A stretch of DNA of 64,000 bases from Spirosoma validum (GCF_014699035.1 NZ_JACXAA010000018.1:26184-90183); one strand, 5' to 3'. Counted from the stretch's first letter, positions 36,853-46,239 are shown. The notes: generated by a model from the sequence alone, not told the origin. Numbers and translations are program-made.

Positions 36853-37809
36853 ATGAAGATTGTAGTATTAGATGGTTATACGCTTAACCCGGGTGATTTA
36901 TCCTGGGAAGATTTAGAGAAACTAGGCGACCTAACAGTTTATGACCGTACCCCAACCGATAAAGTCGTGGAGCGAGCGCAGGACGCTGAAATCGTTTTCA
37001 CTAATAAAACTCCGCTAGGCGAAGACATTCTGGAAAAATTGCCTAAGCTGAAATTTATCGGCGTACTGGCCACAGGGTACAACATTGTCAATACAGACGT
37101 AGCGAAGAAAAAGGGGGTGATTGTGTGCAATGTACCGGGCTATGGTACAGCATCGGTCGTTCAGATGACTTTTGCGCTTCTTCTCGAACTCACTCAACAC
37201 GTTAAGCATCATAGCGACACCGTGAAAGCCGGAAAATGGGCCAGTTCTGTAGACTGGTGCTATTGGGATTATCCGTTGGTCGAATTAGCCGGAAAAACAA
37301 TCGGTATTATTGGGTTCGGCAGTATTGGTGAAAAAGTAGGTGACATAGCGACGGCTTTCGGTATGAATATCATCGGCTCGAAACGACACCGTACAGATCA
37401 ATCACACCGGAAAAACTTTCGCTGGGCCGATATTCCTGAATTACTCGAGCAGTCTGACGTAGTGAGTATTCATACACCATTAGTACCTGAAACCAAGGGG
37501 CTCATCAATCAGGCGAATCTGGCGCGTATGAAACCGTCAGCGTTCTTACTCAATACGTCCCGTGGACCGATCGTTGTGGATCAGGACTTAGCCGATGCGT
37601 TAAACAACGATGTGATTGCCGGGGCCGGCATTGACGTTTTATCCGCTGAACCACCATCAACCGATAACCCGCTCTTTCAAGCAAAAAACTGCCTCATTAC
37701 TCCGCATATTGCCTGGGCAACGAAAGAGGCCCGAACCCGGCTTATGGCGATTACAGTCAGAAATTTAACGGCCTTCCTTGAGGGGAATCCAATCAATGTA
37801 GTCGATTAA
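36853..37809 (+). CDS. D-2-hydroxyacid dehydrogenase (glycerate/hydroxypyruvate type)
   Basis: A 318-residue NAD(P)-dependent dehydrogenase. The nucleotide-binding loop is GIIGFGSIGEKV. The catalytic set is readable: R in NTSRGPIVV, E in GIDVLSAEPP and H in ITPHIAWATKEAR. The tryptophan-rich WCYWDYPLVELAGKT stretch is typical of the glycerate/hydroxypyruvate reductase subgroup. It interconverts a 2-keto acid and a D-2-hydroxy acid in the cytoplasm. Paired with the lactate-permease family gene 119 bases upstream, it suggests that the locus imports or forms a 2-hydroxy acid. The exact substrate is not determined by the sequence. Confidence 0.88.
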   Translation: MKIVVLDGYTLNPGDLSWEDLEKLGDLTVYDRTPTDKVVERAQDAEIVFTNKTPLGEDILEKLPKLKFIGVLATGYNIVNTDVAKKKGVIVCNVPGYGTASVVQMTFALLLELTQHVKHHSDTVKAGKWASSVDWCYWDYPLVELAGKTIGIIGFGSIGEKVGDIATAFGMNIIGSKRHRTDQSHRKNFRWADIPELLEQSDVVSIHTPLVPETKGLINQANLARMKPSAFLLNTSRGPIVVDQDLADALNNDVIAGAGIDVLSAEPPSTDNPLFQAKNCLITPHIAWATKEARTRLMAITVRNLTAFLEGNPINVVD

Positions 37810-37894
37810 CCAGGTGCGTTAACTTACCTACCAACGCTCTATTCGGCAATTGTTCGTGCGTTTAGAAACCGGTCCGCCCATGCAGTCCTATTTC

Positions 37895-40045
37895 ATGAAA
37901 ATCAGTTATTGTTTTGTTGTCTTTGCTACGTTACTGCTGGCCAACGGAAACGTAATTGGGCAACGTCTAAGTCAAAAAATAACGCCCGTAGTACCGACGA
38001 AACTTGATCCGGGTAGCTATGACGGAACCTGGTGGAACCGAACGCCAATCCGACTCATTCAAACCAATCTGCGCGAAACGGATGCGCTGATGAACACGGA
38101 TGCTTACGTACAGTCGATGGTTGATGCTTCCGCCAACGTAGTCATGCTGAACGTGGGCGGTATTGTCGCCAACTACCCGACAACGCTTGATTATCACTTC
38201 CGGAATCAATTCATGAAAGGTGATTTAGTGGGTGATTTGGTAACTAAACTTCACGCGAAAGGCATTAAAGTAATTGGCCGTTTCGATTTCAGTAAGATCA
38301 ACGAAGTCTATGCCGATAAAAAACCAGAGTGGTTATACGTGGGCACGAACGGGAAGCATGTACATGTCAACGGTCAGGTTCATACGTGCCCCAATGGCGG
38401 CTACCAGCAGGAATACGGGTTTGAGATCCTTAAAGAAGTGATTACAAAATATCCCCTCGACGGCATCTTCTTTAACATGATCGGGTACACAACGTCGGAT
38501 TACAACGGGACGTATTACGGTATCTGCCAATGTAACAACTGCAAAAAACGCTTTCATGACGAAACGAGTATGACATTACCCGTGAAAGCCGATATGAACG
38601 ATCCTGTCTTCCGACGCTACAATACGTTCAAAAAAACCACTGCTGACGAGCTTTTTTATAAAATCGGCGATTACGTTAAAAAGTTGAATCCCAGGCTGAT
38701 TATCAATACATATGCTGACGCTGGTGTCGATATGATTCGCGATGAATCGAGTTCCTGGCTAACGAATGATTATGAATGGAATTACTCCGGTACTGATCAT
38801 GTGAAACGCGTATTAGGGTCTTACAAAGACAAAACGCCCAGCAACGTTTTCATTTATTTTCTGGCCATTCCGTTCCGGCACATAGCCACCTCGCCTAATA
38901 TTGGGCGGGTCTGGCTGCTGGGAAACATGCTCAACGGAGCCCCGCTCGATTTCAATGTCATTGGTACGCTGGTTAATCAGGATGACCGCGTGTTTATGCC
39001 AATTTTAAACGACTTGTATGGCTTTCATAAAAAGAATGAACCGCTTTTTACGAACCTCAGATCAGTTAGCCAAGTCGGCTTGATCAAAGGCTCCGAGAAG
39101 GAATACCGAGGTATGATCAAATTGCTCTCCGAAGAGCATGTCATGTACGATATCATTGAGCCATCGACGATTGGTGGCAAATCTGCTCCACGCCCGTTGC
39201 AGGATTACACTACTGTGATTGTGGGTGACGTAGCAAACATGTCGGATCAATTAACGGCTCAACTTGACGACTACGTACAAAAAGGCGGTAAGTTACTGGT
39301 AACAGGATTCAGCTCTACGAACGACGAAACGGGAAAACCTATGAATGCCATTCGGCTGAAATCGTTGGGTGTACTGCCTAACTACGAGTTATTTGCGCAG
39401 ACTAAATCAACGTATCTGCAGCTATCCGCTACTGATAAAAAAATGCTGGGCACAAGTATATTTAAAGATCTTGACCTGCTCATGCTGTATTCCGACTTCA
39501 TGAAATGCAAACCCAGCGGTTCGGCGCAGCGCGCTCTTAAATTAGTCCCCAGCGTTCGATTTGGTCCGCCCGAAAAATCGTACTTCACAGATACCGACAT
39601 TACCGACGCACCTGGTCTGATTAGCAACGTTTACGGAAAAGGGAAGACCGTGTTCATTCCCTGGAGATTGGGGGCTCAATATGAATTTAAAGCCCATCAT
39701 GGACATCGTACCTTATTTACGGCAGCCTTGCAAACTATTCTTCAAACGACTGGCAACGTAACGACCGACGCATCGCCTTTAATCGAAATGACGCACATGG
39801 CGAATCGAAACGGAACGTTTGAATGGATTGGGATGATCAATCATACTGGGCAAATTGGCGCTTCACTTCGTGAACCCGTTCCAATTCTGAACACGACGGT
39901 ACGCTTTAAGCCAACCAAACCAGTTAGGATACTCAAATTAATGCGATCAGGAACAAGTGTAACGTTTACTCAAGCCAACGGTTGGGTACAATGTATTGTC
40001 CCTAAAGTAAATGATTTTGATATGCTGGTTGCGCAATATAAGTAA
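37895..40045 (+). CDS. Secreted GHL6-type hydrolase-like protein (second copy)
   Basis: A 716-residue secreted protein (signal peptide ending NGNVIG-Q). It shares the layout of 32732-34915: a barrel with ANVVMLNVGGIVANYPT, LHAKGIKVIGRFDFSK, DGIFFNMIGYTTSDY and GICQCNNCKKRF, then a GH42-trimerisation-like region (VGLIKGSEKEYRGMIKLLSEE, YTTVIVGDVANMSDQLTAQLDD). Identity with the first copy appears low, so they probably act on different bonds or on different steps. The ATG at 37895 is chosen for its signal peptide; an ATG five codons upstream is also possible. It ends the long co-directional run; the ArsR gene converges on it 54 bases later. Confidence 0.7.
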   Translation: MKISYCFVVFATLLLANGNVIGQRLSQKITPVVPTKLDPGSYDGTWWNRTPIRLIQTNLRETDALMNTDAYVQSMVDASANVVMLNVGGIVANYPTTLDYHFRNQFMKGDLVGDLVTKLHAKGIKVIGRFDFSKINEVYADKKPEWLYVGTNGKHVHVNGQVHTCPNGGYQQEYGFEILKEVITKYPLDGIFFNMIGYTTSDYNGTYYGICQCNNCKKRFHDETSMTLPVKADMNDPVFRRYNTFKKTTADELFYKIGDYVKKLNPRLIINTYADAGVDMIRDESSSWLTNDYEWNYSGTDHVKRVLGSYKDKTPSNVFIYFLAIPFRHIATSPNIGRVWLLGNMLNGAPLDFNVIGTLVNQDDRVFMPILNDLYGFHKKNEPLFTNLRSVSQVGLIKGSEKEYRGMIKLLSEEHVMYDIIEPSTIGGKSAPRPLQDYTTVIVGDVANMSDQLTAQLDDYVQKGGKLLVTGFSSTNDETGKPMNAIRLKSLGVLPNYELFAQTKSTYLQLSATDKKMLGTSIFKDLDLLMLYSDFMKCKPSGSAQRALKLVPSVRFGPPEKSYFTDTDITDAPGLISNVYGKGKTVFIPWRLGAQYEFKAHHGHRTLFTAALQTILQTTGNVTTDASPLIEMTHMANRNGTFEWIGMINHTGQIGASLREPVPILNTTVRFKPTKPVRILKLMRSGTSVTFTQANGWVQCIVPKVNDFDMLVAQYK

Positions 40046-40099
40046 AACGCCGAATCAAAAATTGACTAAATACATAGGCATTTTACCAACTATAAAAAC

Positions 40100-40477
40100 T
40101 TAGTTAACTTCTTTAAGAACACCTCTATACAAGGCTAGCTTCATAATTTCGCTCAACGCTGAATCCACCAAAGAATAATAAATTTCTTTCCCCTGGCGAG
40201 TACTGTCCAGAAGTCCCCGGTCACGCATTCTGATTAGCTGATAAGACAGAATCGTTTGATCAACTTTCAACCGGCGTTGCAGGCTAGAAACGTTCATCGA
40301 TCGCTTTTTGGTTAATAATAAGATAATCCGAATGCGAAGCGGATGTGCCAATGTTTTCAGCAATTCAGCAGCCTGATCAAAGCTTTGTTCATTGGCTAAA
40401 GTCGATAAATTAGGCGACGAGGCAGCCATATTAACGGGCTGATTGTGAAATACGACGCTATTTATTCTATCTTTCAT
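40100..40477 (-). CDS. ArsR-family transcriptional regulator
   Basis: A 125-residue winged-helix regulator. The core AAELLKTLAHPLRIRIILLL is followed by the recognition region VDQTILSYQLIRMRDRGLL and a wing RQGKEIYYSLVDSAL. The cysteine motif of metal sensors is absent. It is clearly paralogous to 16998-17291. It is divergent from the metallohydrolase gene at 40778 with 300 bases between them, a stretch in which I see no further gene, so it may control that gene, the SusCD operon that ends beside it, or both. Confidence 0.85.
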   Translation of the reverse strand: MKDRINSVVFHNQPVNMAASSPNLSTLANEQSFDQAAELLKTLAHPLRIRIILLLTKKRSMNVSSLQRRLKVDQTILSYQLIRMRDRGLLDSTRQGKEIYYSLVDSALSEIMKLALYRGVLKEVN

Positions 40478-40777
40478 AGTATTAACCTTCAGTAGCAGTG
40501 GAATTAGAGTTGACTGATCTTCTCGTTTTTGTTGCTCTCAACTTCGATGAGTATATTCTCCTCAGTCTACTATCAACAACTTAGCCGATCAGCATACTCT
40601 GGACGCGCAAAAAGGAGAAAAGTAACAGTAGCAAGTAAAATAAATTTATTCTTTAGTCTTCTTTTACGGCCTTTCTACGCATATCGGCTCACTAAAACGC
40701 GTCAAATTCTACTATTCAGGCCATAAATAGTCAACCTCAAAGGTATTGAGTACTAGTTAAAAGTTATGTTATAGCTA

Positions 40778-42382
40778 ATGAATAACATTCTGCGTATCCT
40801 CTTATTAAATGTACTCATTTTTTTTCTGGAAGTACCTTCTAAAGCATACGCGCAACGCACGGGTAGTATATACGTCGGCATACAGGACGACGTTACAGGT
40901 AAGCCGACACCTGTACGTGTACGGATTACACTAGCGGGAAAGCCCGTGAAGACCTTACCCAATGAAGTAGTGGCCGTTTCATACGGGCTGTGGGATCATG
41001 CTGATGGGTATGCATTTCAACCAGATAGCTCATTTTACGTTTCGGGCTCGTTTCGCATTACGTTACCGCCGGGCGTCTACCAGTTTGTTCTATCGAAAGG
41101 CAACGAATACATAAGCCAGACGCACAGTTTACGAATTCGACCAGGGCAGACAAGCAGACAACAGTACCGAATGAAACGCTGGATCAACATGGTCGCCCGA
41201 AATTGGTATTCAGCAGATAGCCATATTCATATTCGACGGTCGCCACGAGAAAATCAGCCGTTACTCAACTGGATTCAGGCAGAAGATATTAACGTCGGCG
41301 TGTTGTTAAAAATGGGCGATTTCTGGGAAACGTACTACCCGCAATATGCTTTTGGAGAAAAAGGAATTTATAGACAAGGCAATTATTTATTAACAGCAGG
41401 TCAGGAAGACCCTCGTACGCCCGAAATTGGCCATGCGCTGGGCTTTGGTGCTACGTTCTCCATGCGATTTGGTCGAGATTATTACTACTATGACAAAGTA
41501 TTTGACGAGCTACACAAACGCGGTGGACTTACTGGCTATGCCCACCAGGCAGAATCGTTTCATGGCTATCGAGGCCTCACGCTCGATGGGTTACGGGGTA
41601 AGGTTGATGTTCTGGAAATACTGCAGTATTGTGTATCACCACAGCCGCTACGTACTGAACACTATTATCACATGCTGGACCTGGGCTTTCAACTAACAGC
41701 AACGGCGGGTTCTGATTTTCCCTGGTGCGGACACGATCACGACCATGGCCCTCCTGAACACTCTGCCCAAATTGGCAATGCCCGGTTTTATACGTATCTC
41801 AACAAACCTTTTAATCAGGCATCCTGGCAAGCAAGTGTAGCTGCTGGGCATACCTTTGTAAGTAGTGGCCCAATCCTGGATTTTCGGGTAAATAATGCCA
41901 TTCCAGGCGATCATCTCAACGTAAAAAAAGGAGAAACCCTTACCATCACAGCACAAGCGTATGGTCACCCAACCCAGGTCCCTTTACAAGCTATTGAGAT
42001 TATTGCGCATGGCCGCGTACTTAAGCGCATAACGAAGTATGACCCTGGTCAATCGTCAAATCATCTGGCTGCAACACTAGAGCTTAAATCCGTTGAGCAG
42101 GGGATGTGGATCGCAGCCCGATGCTATGGCGACTCTACACAAGCAGCCCATACAACTCCTATCTATGTGACCATCGACGGAGGAGGTTTTCATAATTCCG
42201 AAACCGTCGATAGTTACTTAAACCAAAGCGAAAAATACCTTCAGGAGTTAGAGCAAGAGTTAGAAACTCACCGCGACAGTCCTGAATTCCGAGCATGGTA
42301 CTACAAAAAAGGGCTCAAAGATCGAGTGGATGAAACAAGACAGGTAATTAGCGTTTTGCGAAATCGGCTAAGTAAACGCTAA
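40778..42382 (+). CDS. CehA/McbA-family metallohydrolase (PHP-type)
   Basis: A 534-residue secreted hydrolase (signal peptide ending KAYA-Q). After a beta-rich N-terminal domain (GSIYVGIQDDVTGKPTPVRV) comes the PHP-like metal site: H-x-H in SADSHIHIRRS, GYAHQAESFHGY, and TAGSDFPWCGHDHDHG. This group includes carbaryl hydrolase CehA and related phosphoesterase-like enzymes, usually of unknown natural substrate. The C-terminal 60 residues are charged and helical (YLQELEQELETHRDS). The histidine-rich GHDHDHGPPEH loop may add metal ligands. It lies next to an ArsR regulator and an intact sigma factor rather than in the SusCD run, so its link to glycan use is only positional. Confidence 0.8.
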   Translation: MNNILRILLLNVLIFFLEVPSKAYAQRTGSIYVGIQDDVTGKPTPVRVRITLAGKPVKTLPNEVVAVSYGLWDHADGYAFQPDSSFYVSGSFRITLPPGVYQFVLSKGNEYISQTHSLRIRPGQTSRQQYRMKRWINMVARNWYSADSHIHIRRSPRENQPLLNWIQAEDINVGVLLKMGDFWETYYPQYAFGEKGIYRQGNYLLTAGQEDPRTPEIGHALGFGATFSMRFGRDYYYYDKVFDELHKRGGLTGYAHQAESFHGYRGLTLDGLRGKVDVLEILQYCVSPQPLRTEHYYHMLDLGFQLTATAGSDFPWCGHDHDHGPPEHSAQIGNARFYTYLNKPFNQASWQASVAAGHTFVSSGPILDFRVNNAIPGDHLNVKKGETLTITAQAYGHPTQVPLQAIEIIAHGRVLKRITKYDPGQSSNHLAATLELKSVEQGMWIAARCYGDSTQAAHTTPIYVTIDGGGFHNSETVDSYLNQSEKYLQELEQELETHRDSPEFRAWYYKKGLKDRVDETRQVISVLRNRLSKR

Positions 42383-42730
42383 ATGATTATTGTAGGCATT
42401 TACTTTTCTAATAAGTGCGCTTTCGAAACAAACTAATGAGCTTACCTCGAAAGAATTTATATTCTTTCTTATGATCTTGCTAACATAAAAATATTATATT
42501 TTCATGCGTTACCCTATCTGATTTTCAGTAGCAGACGTTGTTATTCATTTATTGGTATTATCTAGTTTAATATTTATTTATTACAATATAATTTTATTTG
42601 TAAAATGAAGTACTACCACTTAGTAAATTTATATCTAAATAAACAATGTAGATACATTATTTTTAAACAACAAACTTATAAATGCTCTTTAATGAACTAA
42701 TTTATCCTTACTTAGCCATAACTAATAATA
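42383..42730. other. AT-rich intergenic region upstream of sigma factor
   Basis: About 350 bases without a gene and very AT-rich in the last 200. It should hold the promoter of the sigma gene at 42731; no clear consensus is seen. Confidence 0.5.
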
Positions 42731-43282
42731 GTGAAAAAAACGCTGACAGACGAAGAGGTGATTCGTCAACACCTTTCTCAGGACCCTAACCAATGCTTCG
42801 AGGCACTGTATAAACGATACGTTTCCAAAGTTTATCAGCGATGCTTATCTATGACTAAGGACTCCGAGAAAGCACAGGATTTTACCCACGATATCTTTAT
42901 TAAAGCTTTTGATAAACTCGAGGATTTTCAGCAACGTTCGAGTTTCTCAACCTGGTTAAACACCATTGCCTACAACTACTGTGCGGACCAGTTGCGATTA
43001 GCCAAACGCCTAAATACTACCTCAATCGATAATGGGCTGGAGGATCGAATAGGAGAATCGAAAGACGCCCAATTGGAAGAGGAAAATCTTCAACTGGTTC
43101 GGCAAGCAATTGCCAACCTTAGTTCAAAGGAGCAGGCGTTGCTGCGGTTAAAGTATGAAGAAGGACTAAGTATTGAGCAGATTTCGGATTTATACCATAT
43201 TAAGACTAGTGCCGTTAAAATGCGGCTTAAGCGGAGCCGGGAAAAAATTCAGGAGTTCTATAATCAACAACACAGACTTTAA
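42731..43282 (+). CDS. ECF-type sigma-70 factor
   Basis: A 183-residue sigma factor that starts with GTG. Region 2 covers about residues 20-85 (CFEALYKRYVSKVYQRCLSM, AQDFTHDIFIKAFDKLEDF, SFSTWLNTIAYNYC). Region 4 covers about 125-175 (LSSKEQALLRLKYEEGLSIEQISDLY, KTSAVKMRLKRSREKI). No anti-sigma gene adjoins it, unlike the sigma gene at 20930. Two decayed relatives lie at 16333-16740 and 20315-20488, so the subfamily has multiplied and eroded locally. A terminator lies about 100 bases downstream. Its targets are unknown. Confidence 0.9.
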   Translation: MKKTLTDEEVIRQHLSQDPNQCFEALYKRYVSKVYQRCLSMTKDSEKAQDFTHDIFIKAFDKLEDFQQRSSFSTWLNTIAYNYCADQLRLAKRLNTTSIDNGLEDRIGESKDAQLEEENLQLVRQAIANLSSKEQALLRLKYEEGLSIEQISDLYHIKTSAVKMRLKRSREKIQEFYNQQHRL

Positions 43283-43687
43283 AATAGTAAGAAACCCCCA
43301 CATGTTTTTTGTTATTTTGATGTTAAACAAGGCGATTCTTTTTGCATAATAATAACTAATTATTTAACTATTTTTTTGCGGTCTGGCTAATTTATTAAGC
43401 CAGACCTTTTTTTATGAATATTTCGTAAAATCCGTTCGAATCAGCCTCAAGACAAACGAGATTGTTTCATAACTTAAAGCCTTAACCTTTTACTACACTA
43501 ACCGTTTATAATAGAGGTAGCTCCGTTTCCTCACATTTTGAACATAAATCATACACGTAAAGTAACTTAATAACCTTTACTTTTTGAATACATACATATG
43601 GAAGAGTTAATACAACCTAATTTGCTGAGGAGGATGCATCACGCTTGTGCAGTACCAACAAAAATCACTTTACTCAACTACTAGAAA
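43283..43687. other. Intergenic region between sigma factor and glycosyltransferase
   Basis: Contains the terminator at 43380-43413 and, after it, about 270 bases of AT-rich DNA that should hold the promoter of the glycosyltransferase gene. No other gene seen. Confidence 0.5.
43380..43413 (+). terminator. Rho-independent terminator after sigma factor gene
   Basis: A perfect 9-base stem (ggtctggct / agccagacc) with a 9-base loop, followed by seven T residues. It ends transcription from the sigma gene about 100 bases upstream. Confidence 0.85.
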
Positions 43688-44911
43688 ATGCTTCAACATC
43701 AACCCGAATCTAAAAAAATCTTCCCCTCGAGTGAGCCAACTAACTCTTCATTATTAAATCGAGTTTCCTCCCTCGATGGAACGTCTGGTAAGGTTACCGA
43801 TCTGGTTTGTTTTTCGCACTTACGCTGGAATTTTGTTTATCAGCGTCCTCAGCATCTACTTAGTCGATCCAGTAAGCAGTGGCGAACCTGGTTTTGGGAA
43901 GAGCCTATCTGGGGGGACCGTAACTGGCTGGAAATTCGTCAGATTGACAACCAGTTGAACGTAGTTGTGCCACACATACAGCACGGAACCAGTGAAGAAA
44001 AGGTAGTAGCACAACAGCGGGATTGGGTCAATGAGTTACTCGCCCAAAACCAAATCACTGATTACGTAGCGTGGTATTATACGCCCATGTCGTTGGCATT
44101 TACTGAACATCTGCAAGCGCGCCTGACAGTTTATGACTGCATGGACGAGTTGTCGGCTTTTCGCGGAGCACCACCACAATTACGTAATCGCGAGCGTCAG
44201 TTGATGCAACGGGCAGACCTGATTTTCACGGGTGGTTACAGTTTGTTTGAAGCCAAACGAGCTCTTCATCCAGCTGTATATGCTTTCCCAAGCAGTATTG
44301 ATTATCAGCATTTTGCTCAAGCTCGCCTGGGTATAAACGATCCTCAGGATCAACAGTCTTTAGCAACTCCACGTGTTGGGTTTGCTGGGGTTATCGATGA
44401 GCGATTTGATGTAGAGCTTTTACGAACCATTGCCGCCCGTCGACCTGAATGGCAATTTATTTTGGTAGGTCCTGTAGTCAAGATTGACCCGGCTACATTA
44501 CCGAAAGGCGACAATCTGCACTACGTAGGACTCAAGTCTTACAACGATCTACCGGCCTATTTTAGCAATTGGCAAGCGGCCATGCTGCCTTTTGCCCTGA
44601 ATGAATCGACCCGCTTTATTAGCCCTACCAAAACGCCCGAGTATCTTTCAGCCGGACTGCCGGTTGTTTCGACACCCATTCAGGACGTAGTAACGAGTTA
44701 TGGACGATATGATCCGGTTTGGATTGCCGACTCGGTCGATGCGTTTGAGCAGGCGATTGCAGATGCCTTGGTTAGCCATGATTCGTTGGATTGGGCAGCA
44801 ATTGACGCCTTTTTAATTAGCCATTCCTGGGAACGTACCTGGTCAGCTATGCACGAGTTAATAGAAGGTCGTTTGCAACTTAGCTCTGCCCGTTCCGGTT
44901 CGTTGGAGTGA
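43688..44911 (+). CDS. Glycosyltransferase family 1/4-like protein
   Basis: A 407-residue cytoplasmic glycosyltransferase of the GT-B type. The N-terminal domain has LVCFSHLRWNFVYQRPQHLL, the opening typical of transferases found beside UDP-galactopyranose mutases. The C-terminal nucleotide-sugar domain has VGFAGVIDERFD, ILVGPVVKIDP, LHYVGLKSYNDLPAYFSNW and the acidic turn SPTKTPEYLSAGLPVVST. It heads a small cluster with an acyl-CoA dehydrogenase-like gene, a NodS-like methyltransferase and a second glycosyltransferase. The sugar donor and acceptor are unknown. Confidence 0.8.
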   Translation: MLQHQPESKKIFPSSEPTNSSLLNRVSSLDGTSGKVTDLVCFSHLRWNFVYQRPQHLLSRSSKQWRTWFWEEPIWGDRNWLEIRQIDNQLNVVVPHIQHGTSEEKVVAQQRDWVNELLAQNQITDYVAWYYTPMSLAFTEHLQARLTVYDCMDELSAFRGAPPQLRNRERQLMQRADLIFTGGYSLFEAKRALHPAVYAFPSSIDYQHFAQARLGINDPQDQQSLATPRVGFAGVIDERFDVELLRTIAARRPEWQFILVGPVVKIDPATLPKGDNLHYVGLKSYNDLPAYFSNWQAAMLPFALNESTRFISPTKTPEYLSAGLPVVSTPIQDVVTSYGRYDPVWIADSVDAFEQAIADALVSHDSLDWAAIDAFLISHSWERTWSAMHELIEGRLQLSSARSGSLE

Positions 44912-45039
44912 TTAGCACAACGTCAGTAAATACAGCATTTTGATAGTTTTCAACGGGCGTCCAGGCAGGTAGATCGAATTAAGAAACGCTACTAAATCGA
45001 CGGGCGAAACAATCGGATGTTTTACAGAATTATATACGT

Positions 45040-46239
45040 ATGACATCCATTCGCCCTGATTCGGAAGCAGTTTTTTCTACTTTTTCATTTATTAACTCCG
45101 ATCAATTCGATAAACTGATTGATCGGATTGCCCAGGCCGCGACAGAAACGGATGTCGAAGGCGCCTTCCCAGAAGATGCTTTTAAGTGGTTAGCAGAAGC
45201 CGGTCTGCTAACCATTACGTTGCCCGGTGAGGAACTGGATTTTACAAAAGGGAGAACAGCTCAGCTTCTATATCTACTGAAACGTATCGGTTCGGGGAAT
45301 TTAGCGGTTGGCCGCGTTTATGAGGGACACATCAATGCGCTTTATCTGATTCATCTGCATGCATCTCCTGTTCAACGAGCCAATTGGTACGCTGATGTAA
45401 CGGATCATAATTGCTTGTTCAGCGTTTGGAACACTCAAGCGAATGATGGTGTTCACATCGACTTGACTAGCGGACCGGACAATAACACTACGTATCAATT
45501 GAGTGGTGCAAAAACGTTCTGTTCAGGAGCGGGCTGGATTCATAGGCCCTTGATTACGGGTGAAATAAACGCTACAGACTCGAACGGAACACAAAGACAA
45601 GGCTGGCAGATGGCTGTTGTGCCAACGGAACGAGTTTCCTCCATCAGTCAGGATGAGCGGTTCTGGCAACCACTTGGCATGCGCGCATCGGCAAGTTTCA
45701 AACTCGATTTCTCCGGTATTAATCTGACGGAAGACGATCTGCTGGGACAACCCGGTGCCTATTACAAACAGCCTTATTTTAGCGGAGGAGCCATCCGATT
45801 TGCGGCTGTACAGCTTGGCGGAGCCGAAGCTATGTATGAGGCAACCCGCCAGTTTCTTTCGGGCATGAACCGAACGGATGATCTTCTTCAGCAAACACGC
45901 CTGGCCGAAATGGCTTACTTAATTGAATCAGGAAATCAATGGCTTCGTACGGCTGGAGAAAACCTGGATCAATGGTTATCTGAAGGCGTTGATTGGACAA
46001 AGATTATTGCCTACACGAATATGGCCCGAACCGCCATTGAAGAAATCTGCTTACGAGTGATGCCGCTCGCCGAGCGTTGTGTAGGGGCACGAGGTTTGCT
46101 ACGTCCTAACCCTTTTGAACGTATTCACCGTGACCTTACGCTGTATTTACGACAGCCCGCTCCTGACGCTACGTTAGTTGAGATTGGGAAGTACGTACTT
46201 GCGAATACCCAGCCTGCTCATCGGCTTTGGCATACGTAG
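45040..46239 (+). CDS. Acyl-CoA dehydrogenase-like flavoprotein
   Basis: A 399-residue protein with the acyl-CoA dehydrogenase layout: a helical N-domain (FKWLAEAGLLTITLPGEELD), a beta middle domain (YQLSGAKTFCSGAGWIHRPL, WQPLGMRASASFKLDFSG) and a helical C-domain (MYEATRQFLSGM, ERCVGARGLLRPNPFERIHRDL). The usual catalytic Glu cannot be placed with confidence. Members of this divergent branch are often found beside glycosyltransferases and NodS-like methyltransferases rather than in beta-oxidation operons, so it probably modifies a carrier-bound or small-molecule intermediate. The methyltransferase follows after 97 bases. Confidence 0.8.
   Translation: MTSIRPDSEAVFSTFSFINSDQFDKLIDRIAQAATETDVEGAFPEDAFKWLAEAGLLTITLPGEELDFTKGRTAQLLYLLKRIGSGNLAVGRVYEGHINALYLIHLHASPVQRANWYADVTDHNCLFSVWNTQANDGVHIDLTSGPDNNTTYQLSGAKTFCSGAGWIHRPLITGEINATDSNGTQRQGWQMAVVPTERVSSISQDERFWQPLGMRASASFKLDFSGINLTEDDLLGQPGAYYKQPYFSGGAIRFAAVQLGGAEAMYEATRQFLSGMNRTDDLLQQTRLAEMAYLIESGNQWLRTAGENLDQWLSEGVDWTKIIAYTNMARTAIEEICLRVMPLAERCVGARGLLRPNPFERIHRDLTLYLRQPAPDATLVEIGKYVLANTQPAHRLWHT

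Noticed and set aside
40529..40726. A 65-codon + strand frame between ArsR and the metallohydrolase
   Set aside because: Low-complexity basic translation in a regulatory interval; no sign of selection.
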